A DNA stretch of 14,505 bases from Phellopilus nigrolimitatus (taxonomy: Eukaryota > Basidiomycota > Agaricomycetes > Hymenochaetales > Hymenochaetaceae): NCBI GenBank assembly GCA_021029095.1, contig JAJOHG010000551.1, positions 1 to 14,505 on the forward strand, written 5' to 3'. This document shows, in pieces, positions 7,666-14,505 of the stretch. Position numbers and translations under genes: made by a program. Within the stretch, counting starts at the first letter, position 1. Each line of letters begins with the position of its first letter. Under the pieces are notes generated by a model. The model saw only the letters and a list, made by a program, of their open reading frames with translations, did no database searches and was not told where the DNA came from.

Positions 7666-10600
7666 ATGAGGAGTCTCTCTGTTGCAAAAACACGCTCATG
7701 GGACCTCCCCTTCGCCTGCCTAACCGCTGTGGCATTCGACGCCGATCAGGACTATATGTATGCGCTCTCAGAGAAGAAGGATCTGTCCGACGTAGATATC
7801 GAGATCTTCAAGCTCGTTGGCGGCGCTTCTCCGGAGGTTAGTGTACTTCCTCCTAATTACAGGTGCTAGGTAGAATGAAAGCAATTGTTTCAACAAGCGT
7901 AGGAGCTTCCCTTTCCGCTCTCCGCATTTCGCGTGTCCATTTCCTCTGGTGGACAAGGCAACGGCAACCAGGTCGTCTCTTTCCGATTCTTGAACGAGGC
8001 GCAATCACTGGCTGTGATCACCTTGGGAGGAGAGATTGGCTTGGTCTCTATAGGCGAAGGAGAGGAAGAAGGGCTGGGACAGGTGTGTTAAGTTCTCAAG
8101 CCCATTCTCAGACCATTGCTCAGTGTCCCTTCAGTTTGAAGTCATCGGTTCCATCGATGCAGGAATCGTCAGTGCCAGCTGGTGTCCGGACGATTCCCTC
8201 GTCGTAGTCGTCACGGCCGACAACAAGCTAATACTCATGACTAGCACGTTCGACGTCCTTTCCGAAGCACCCCTTCGCTCTTCCGGCAAGGGCGAAGCGC
8301 AGCAGGTGAATGTCGGCTGGGGCTCCAAGCAGACGCAATTCCATGGATCGCTCGGGAAGGCTGCAGCACAGGCCGCTCCCGCGTCCGTCGATACCGCCGG
8401 CAGCAGTCCAGACGACGACACACGCCCCCGTGTCACCTGGCGCGGCGACGGCGCACTCTTCGCTGTGTCCGCCCTCGAGCAGCCCGAGTCGGGCGGACGA
8501 GCGCTCCGTGTGCTGCCCGTGTACGACCGACAGGGCGCGTTGCAGAGCACGGCGGAACCCATCGCGGGGCTTGAACACGCGCTAGCCTGGCGTCCGAGCG
8601 GAAATCTGATCGCCGGCACGCAGCGTTTCGGGTTCGAGGGCGGCGGGGCGGGGCGCGCGGGCAGGCATGACGTTGTGTTTTTCGAGCGGAATGGGCTGCG
8701 GCACGGGGAGTTCGGGATTAGAGAGGACGGGCAGGAGAAGGAAGGGGTGAACGAGAGACGTTGGGGGTACAAGGTAAAAGAGCTACTATGGAACGCGGAT
8801 TCGAACGTCCTGGCAGTCTGGATGGAAAGAGATGAATGCGATTTGAGTGAGTAGTATCAAACTTTTACTCTGGTTATCCTTTCTGAAAGGCGTGCAGTCC
8901 AACTTTGGACGACTGGAAACTACCATTGGTGCGTGCATTCCACATCTTTTTCGGCTGTTATCTAACTGATCCTTCAGGTATCTGAAGCAGGAAATCCTTG
9001 CTCCTAGCTCTGGTGACGCCCCTGGCCGCTTCAGCTCAGTCAGCTGGCATCCCGAAGCTGCCCTTCGTTTAGTGCTTACGACCTCTGGTTCGTTATCCAC
9101 CTTTCTTGGTTTCTTCTCTTCCCTGACACTTGTGCAGAATGCGCATTTGAGCGTATCTTCGCATGGGAGACACACATCTCACGGGCGCAGGCACCCAAAG
9201 ACTCGGGTTCCGTAGCTGTTGTTGACGGTAGTAAGTCGACATCCCCCAGTGTACGTTTTTTCAACCTGACAAAATTTGTTTGAAGACAAGATTCTTTTGA
9301 CGCCCTTCCGCACGCAAAACGTCCCGCCTCCGATGGCGTCCTGCAAACTCGTCGTCGGCGAATCCAAACCCGGTGATCAGATTGTTCGGGCACTCGACGA
9401 GGGACGAACTCCTATTCACGTCGCATTCTCCCCAATCGGCGACCACTTCGCGGTGCTAAGTCACACAGGGACAGTCCATTTGTGGAATCTGCATACGCGG
9501 ATTGAATTTGGGCGAGGGAAGGCGCTCGATCCTGAGGACATTTGCTCGATTGATCTCAAAGCCTCTCTGGGGAATCGTGAATCGAGGCAGATATGTTTGT
9601 GGGAAGTACAAACTTTGGCGAATACGTTCCGAGTGGCTTGTCTAGCATCAAGTCGCGATACCGACGCTGTGATCGTTTTCATTGTCACAAACAATGTTTT
9701 ACAGGAACTACAAACGATGGAATTGCCCTGTAAAGATGGGCGCTTAATAAACTCTGACTTGGGTATTTACTGGCAGTCACCTGAGGGCAAGATTTTCTCT
9801 GGTAAGCTTTCTGTTTCACTGTCCGCCGCATTTTTCCAGACAGCTTATCTTGCTTAGTGCCGCTATCGGGAGAATCACCCGTCCCCATCGCAAGCTTCCC
9901 AGATTTCTGCTTCTCTGCAGAATGTGCCTCGCTTTTAGGCACAAGTCCTCTCTTCATCGGCCGCGCGGATTCGGGCAAGCTCTACTGCGCAGCATCCGAT
10001 CCCGACTCAGCGCACCTCATCGCGGGGAACAGCACGTCGTTCACAGTCGCCGCCGGTTTTGTTATCTACACCACCGCAGCGCACGAGGCTTTCTTCGCGC
10101 CCTTGGTGGAGCTCCGAAGCCTTCTGTCCTCTGGCGCGAAAGAAGGCAGTGAAGAGCCGCAATGGGAGCGACGTCGCGTCGAGCGCGGCTCGCGCATCGT
10201 CACTGCAGTCCCGAGTTCGATGAGCCTCGTTCTGCAGATGCCGCGCGGCAACCTCGAGACGATCAACCCGCGGCCAATGGTACTGGTGGTAGTGAGGCAG
10301 GATATTGACGCGTATGTACTTTCTAAGCTTTGATCAGAATTAAATTGACCTCTCTTTTAGAGGAAACTACCGGAAGGCGTTCTTGGCCTGTCGCAGGCAC
10401 CGGATCGACCTCAGTATCCTCGTCGAACACGATACCAAAGCCTTCCTTGAGAACATAGTGTCCTTCGTGGAGCAGATCGACGAAGTCGATCATTTGAACC
10501 TCTTTCTCACTAGTCTTGGGTATTTATCATTCCAGCTCGTCTGGGTTTCATTAACCTAATTAAGCCCATGCTTTCCAGCCAATCTTCGCTCGATACTGCG

Positions 10601-12750
10601 AAGTTATCTGATTATTGCGACGCTGTCCGCGTGCAACTCGAGTCTCGGAGTCTTACGAAATACGTCAACTCGATCCTCACTGCGTACGTGGTGAAGAAAC
10701 CAGCCGATTATGAGGCTGGTCTGTCTCTACTACTTCGGCTTCGCGGTGCGTGTAAAGACCTCTGTTTATCATGTACTGAGCTGACTGCAGCTCTTTCGCC
10801 TCTTTTATACTTGTTTTGATGAACAGACTTCGATCCCGAGCTTGTCGAAGAGGCCGTCAAATATATCATCTTCCTCGTCGACGCCGACAAACTCTTCGAT
10901 ACGGCGCTCGGGATGTACGATTTTTCGCTCGTCCTTTTAATAGCTCAGCACTCTCAACGCGTTAGTAGGACTCGTTCCATTTTCATTTGTGACCTGAAGT
11001 TTATATGACTAATGAACTAATGATGAACAGGACCCACGAGAATACCTACCATTCCTCCGCGAACTTCGTGCACTGCCGAAGTTCTATCAGAGGCACAAGA
11101 TAGATGATCATTTAAAGAGGGTTACGAGTGCGCTGAAGAACCTATGTCTAGCAGGTGAGCTTACATCTGCTTGCTGCTGTCCTCTTATAGACTATCTAAT
11201 ATGTCACGCAGGACCAGGTTATTTCGAGGAAGCTCTCGTCTACATTGAAAAACATAAATTGTTTCACGATGGTCTGTCATTATGGAAAGAAACCGAAGAG
11301 CAATATAAGGTCGTTCGACTATACTCTGCAACAATCCCTACAGCTGAAGTATCCTGCCCGATTTTTAGCGTGTCCTCGACCTTTATGGCGAGTATCTGTT
11401 CGATCGCCGCGAATTTAGGCAAGCTGCACTCGGTAGGTCCCGATCCCATATCAAAGCTTGAATGATACTGATGTCGCTTTCAAGTGTTCGTCGAAGCACA
11501 CAACTCATCAAAGGCCTTGGTTGCGTACGAGCGCGCTCTGCTCTGGCGAGAGCTCTTCGACCTCGCAGCACGCGAAAACACAGATGAGGAGACAATATTT
11601 AACATGGCCCACCGCGTCGCGGGTAAGCTGAGCTAGCAGTCTCATGTATCTGTCGTCTGCCGGAAGTTACTGGAAGCTAATGACGTGCATCCAGACGATC
11701 TGCTCGCGAAGAAACGATTTGATGAGGCTGCGCGTGTGTTCTTAGACTACGCGAAAAATACTCGGCAGTGCGTCGCCGCACTTGTGCAAGGGAATCTCTT
11801 TTCAGAGGCTCGTCGACTGGTAAGTTCTCTTTTGCACTACGTGAGCAATACCGTTAACCAAATCGACAGGTCACGTTGCACAGCGTTCCTGAGCTCCTTG
11901 AAGAGATCGTGCATCCCGCAGCACTCGACAGTCGGACGCAGATCGCTGAGGACCTCGAAGAAATGCGCGGCCAGTTGCAGAAGCAGATCCCGCGTCTGCG
12001 AGAGCTGAGAATAAAAAAGACAGAAGAGCCAGGTATGCCTTCGGGATTTGACGGGCGTGGCCAGCGGCTCATGCGTTGCTTTCTTGATTAGATGCGTTTT
12101 ATGGCCTAGAAGACGATCCAACGCTACATAGCGTAGATGTTATGACGGACGTGTCGATGGCACCGACGGCGTTCACGCGGTACACGGTCGCGCCTACATC
12201 CACGTCTCGGGCATCGAAGTAAGTACCCATTGCAAGCGAATGAGGAATAAACGATGCTGAAGCAAAGTTAGGCGTACGTCGCGCTCGAAGCGCAAGATGG
12301 AAAGGAAGGTTGGGTCGGGGCGAAAAGGCACGATCGACGAGGAGGAATACCTCCTCAAGTCGCTCGGGAAGCTGGTTATCCGCTTTGATTCGGTTCAAGG
12401 TATGCATGCGCGGCTACGGGATAGACGTTCGCCAAGGATTCTTTTAATTATGAAAAATTACAGGCGATACGTCCCAGCTCCTCCCGCACCTTCTGCAATT
12501 TACATCAGACCATCGTGACGAGGCCCGCGCTCTGCAGACGGAAATCACGGCGTTTCGCACAGAGCTTCAAGCTGTCCTCGACGAGGTGTGGATGCCAAAT
12601 CCCGGCGAGCCTGGTGAACTCGATGCGTCGAGCTGGGCGGAAAGAATGGAGGAAAAGAGAAGGGAAAGGGAGAGTGCAGTGAAAAGCATATCGAAGCCGG
12701 AGATAGGTACGGCTGAGGCAGCGTGGAAAGCAGAAGTGTTGGATATTTGA
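7666..12750 (+). CDS. ELP1: Elongator complex subunit Elp1 (IKI3 family), complete, 20 exons
   Basis: Exons: 7666-7836, 7903-8082, 8135-8846, 8898-8928, 8978-9087, 9138-9230, 9286-9801, 9858-10311, 10361-10519, 10579-10745, 10827-10960, 11031-11154, 11212-11309, 11369-11432, 11485-11622, 11695-11819, 11870-12032, 12092-12218, 12272-12399 and 12464-12750. All 19 introns are GT..AG (49-81 nt). The joined 3981 nt give 1326 aa, matching yeast (1349) and human (1332) Elp1. The N-terminal half is the WD40 propeller pair, with DAGIVSASWCPDDSLVVVVT, LILMTSTFDVLSE and the family hallmark QLWTTGNYHWYLKQE at about 355-369. The C-terminal half is the helical TPR part (DPREYLPFLRELRALPKFYQ near 910, KRFDEAARVFLDYAKN near 1055). 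It ends with a basic stretch (SRASKRTSRSKRKMERK, about 1187-1203) like the tRNA-binding region, then GTIDEEEYLLKSLGKL. Elongator adds the carboxymethyl group to wobble uridine of tRNAs, in the cytoplasm; Elp1 is its dimerising scaffold. No break is seen. Confidence 0.97.
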
Positions 12751-12756
12751 TGTCAA

Positions 12757-12762
12757 AATAAA
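12757..12762 (+). terminator. Candidate polyadenylation signal of ELP1
   Basis: AATAAA begins seven bases after the ELP1 stop codon at 12748-12750, followed by a T/G-rich stretch (TGATGTTGTTCTTTCC). It matches the eukaryotic positioning element, although fungi use it loosely. Confidence 0.45.
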
Positions 12763-12882
12763 TGATGTTGTTCTTTCCTATCGTGGTGACTGAGAATGCC
12801 GCAGCGGCGCAACCTGACGGAAATGCGAAGCTGAAGGCTAGCGAGAAAATACCAGTCCTCGGGCAGTCGTCCATAATTAAAT

Positions 12883-12888
12883 TTTATT
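12883..12888 (-). terminator. Candidate polyadenylation signal for the minus-strand relic gene
   Basis: The minus strand reads AAAATAAAATTTAATTATGG here, with AATAAA about 23 bases past the last in-frame stop (12911-12913) of the relic on that strand. Its position supports the relic's 3' end being at 12911. Confidence 0.35.
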
Positions 12889-12910
12889 TTGCAGTAGTCA
12901 GTAAAGAACT

Positions 12911-13734
12911 CTAGTGGAACCAGCCAAATGACCTCGTTCGATCACTCGGATAAAGAACGCCGAAAAACAAATCCTGCTTGTGCTGTGGCTTCTGAAAGCT
13001 TGTTCGGACCGTGATAGTCATGTGAGAGTTGGGCTAAAAATCAGTATCAAACAAGGGACAAAAAAGCTTACCAAATCCGAAGAACTTCGGTCTTGAATAT
13101 GGTTTACGGAACGTTGCATATTGCTGAAACGATGTATCATATTGAGTTGGAGGGTCGACTTCCAGCAAAGTTAGAGTTTACCATTCGCAGGAAGGCCAAG
13201 CGTACCTCGAAAGTTTTTGTCGCATCCTTGAGCCTTCCGCACAGTCCGAGAACTTCGCCTTCGTATCTTCGCAGGCTAAACAGCCACTTGCAAAACGCCT
13301 TCTTGGTGCCGCATATAGTACCGCATGACCGCGTTTTCCAACAGCTTGGCCATCCGGCCAATTTTCTTCAGCAGCTGTAGGGTGTCCTTTTCATCCACAT
13401 CCAGTTTCTACAAGCGTCGTCTCGGCCGTGCGCGAACGTTCGTTCGGGAAGATAGCACTCACAAGGGGACGGTCTACTATGCGTTTGAACCCTCCGACCG
13501 CGCTCTTTAGTGGCAGGAGTGCGTCTGCGCTGTCCGCTAACGTGCCGAGTGCGATATAAAGCGCTTCAGCCGTAGTGCACACGATCTTTTTCGTCTTCGT
13601 CTTTCTTTCCTCCCTTCATTTATTGCCGCAGGCGGACTTGAATTGGTGGAAATCGTGACTGCATCGGAGATTGTGGTTGCCGGAGGGCGAGTAGGTCGCT
13701 TGGTCTTTATTTCGGTAAGAAAGCGACGCATCAT
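12911..13734 (-). pseudogene. Frame-broken remnant of a helical domain like those at the N-terminus of Agaricomycete STAND/NLR-like proteins
   Basis: Reading leftward from ATGATG at 13734 gives MMRRFLTEIKTKRPTRPP and a Ser/Thr/Pro-rich start ending EGRKERRRR. The frame is then lost in an A5 run (13587-13591) and regained one base away as KKIVCTTAEALYIALGTLAD, continuing SADALLPLKSAVGGFKRIVD. A proper 55-nt GTGAGT..TAG intron (13462-13408) leads to KLDVDEKDTLQLLKKIGRMA and KLLENAVM. A second break at about 13300-13330 is followed by KKAFCKWLFSLRRYEGEVLG, LCGRLKDATKTFE, an intron (13205-13159) and LQLNMIHRFSNMQRSVNHIQ, with a stop at 12911. The pattern ADxxPPLKxAVGGxxxIxD, then paired amphipathic helices and RLxxAxxxF, is what I recall from the MLKL/Cbl-N-like helical domain that precedes P-loop NTPases in mushroom genomes. 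No P-loop follows. Two single-base breaks suggest decay, but sequencing error at the A run is possible, and the domain name is from memory only. Confidence 0.6.
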
Positions 13735-14104
13735 CGTTAGATTTGTGGGAAACAGCGCGGGGAAAGGGGCACCAAGAAACAGTATCATGCAGACATGCCA
13801 GAGCTTTGATGTCAGATGATATCTGGATCCCTAGTACATCGCCTTTACCTTCATCCATTATGGAAGGGCTATATCAGTTCATTAAGGCCGGATTAGTTCA
13901 AGACAAGGCCGGAGTGCTTAGTATAAGCGCTTAGGCCGAGCTTCAAGTCGGAGTGCATACGTATATCTCAGCCCGGTCGTTCAGTTGGAGACCTCCTGCT
14001 TTTAAACGAGCATTTTGTGTGCTTTCGATGCCTTAAAACGACCTCGTCAAATCGGTCGGAGAAACGATATGGATTGAAGGAGGCAGGTGACTATTCGCTC
14101 ATAG
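13735..14104. other. Gene-free interval right of the relic
   Basis: No supported gene, tRNA or repeat array was found. The upstream promoter of the minus-strand relic would lie here. A short frame beginning ATGGAAGGGC at 13859 (24 codons) has no motif and is not called. Confidence 0.5.
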
Positions 14105-14505
14105 TACCAGGAGTCAATAACACGATTTTATAGATGTCCCGATTCCCAGTTTACCAGAACCAAGCACATAGCGCGTGCGTATATAGATGAAGCAGCTTCC
14201 CTCTTCGTGAAAAACAAGGTGGTACTTAGAGCAGGCGTAATCAAGGTTTTCCGGAACATGCTGAGTTATTTTTCAAGCTGCACCAACTTCCTAAAAGAGT
14301 TTGATAGCCGCGCCGCGTATGCATGCGAAGATGTGGCTACGAGATTTTCCTTGTGTCTGCCAACGAAGCAGGTTGGGTCCAAGACAACAGTTCTCGAACT
14401 TTGCAAATATCTTCAGAAGAGTCAATACAGCTCTGGTCCTATTCGCTTGAGCACTACAACCGGGCCAACTCGTCTGACCGTTGAGCGTCTAGACTCTATC
14501 AAGGA
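14105..14505 (+). CDS. Open frame running off the right edge, unknown (possible exon or relic)
   Basis: After an in-frame TAG at 14102-14104, one plus-strand frame stays open for 133 codons to the window end. Its first ATG is at 14258. The translation includes KHIARAYIDEAASLFVKNKV, then VLRAGVIKVFRNMLSYFSS and later GPTRLTVERLDSIK. I recognise no domain. Several AG sites (after 14131 and 14152) could be splice acceptors if this is an internal exon. Codon choice looks unbiased, unlike the G/C-ending preference in ELP1, so a chance open frame or the decayed coding region of a mobile element is also possible. Confidence 0.25.

Noticed and set aside
8131..8772. 213-codon minus-strand open frame inside ELP1
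   Set aside because: Antisense to exon 3 of ELP1. GC-rich third positions make long antisense frames common there.
10746..10826. Possible intronic C/D-box snoRNA (TGATGA and CTGA in intron 10 of ELP1)
   Set aside because: The C-like box lies downstream of the CTGA, the wrong order, and no terminal stem is seen.
13093..13380. 95-codon plus-strand frame starting MNMVYGTLHIAETMYHIE
   Set aside because: It is antisense to the minus-strand relic, whose intron structure and domain pattern explain the region better.
1..14505. Search for CRISPR arrays, tRNA or rRNA genes, complete transposons and terminal repeats
   Set aside because: None was found by eye. The only clear tandem repeat is the 3 x 14 bp array at 5157-5198.

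Overview
The window reads as nuclear DNA of a filamentous basidiomycete, most likely an Agaricomycete. The genes are dense and on both strands. The coding parts are cut by many 47-94 nt GT..AG introns, often with CTNA-type branch points, and at least one short AATAAA signal follows a stop codon. There are no bacterial-style operons. All exon models below were built by hand, by requiring GT..AG ends, continuous frame and family motifs across the joins.

Layout, left to right. (1) 1-102, minus: the first 34 codons of an ER glucosidase II alpha subunit (GH31) running off the left edge, with its presumed promoter in the gene-free 103-994. (2) 995-2720, minus: a complete seven-exon, 461-aa CaiB/BaiF-type (family III) CoA-transferase with a mitochondrial-type presequence, closest in my judgement to succinyl-CoA:glutarate CoA-transferase (SUGCT). 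(3) 3088-3522, plus: a 144-aa disordered Ser/Thr/Pro-rich protein with a KEN box and a CDK-type site, divergent from the CoA-transferase. (4) 3595-4924, minus: a five-exon, 356-aa coiled-coil protein that I do not recognise. (5) 4925-5778: a long divergent promoter region with a perfect 3 x 14 bp tandem repeat and two CCAAT boxes. (6) 5779-7207, plus: a four-exon, 413-aa basic coiled-coil, probably nuclear protein, also unrecognised. (7) 7666-12750, plus: a complete 20-exon gene for Elongator subunit Elp1/IKI3 (1326 aa), the best-supported call here. (8) 12911-13734, minus: a frame-broken remnant of a small helical domain of the type found at the N-terminus of many Agaricomycete STAND/NLR-like proteins. 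(9) 14105-14505, plus: an open frame running off the right edge, of unknown nature.

The genes do not form one pathway. ER protein folding, acyl-CoA metabolism, tRNA wobble modification and two or three possible cell-cycle or nuclear proteins simply sit side by side. I found no CRISPR array, tRNA, rRNA, complete transposon or obvious new multi-gene system. The points most worth checking are the two unknown coiled-coil genes, the KEN-box microprotein, the alternative N-termini of the CoA-transferase, the triplicated promoter repeat and the decayed NLR-like relic.
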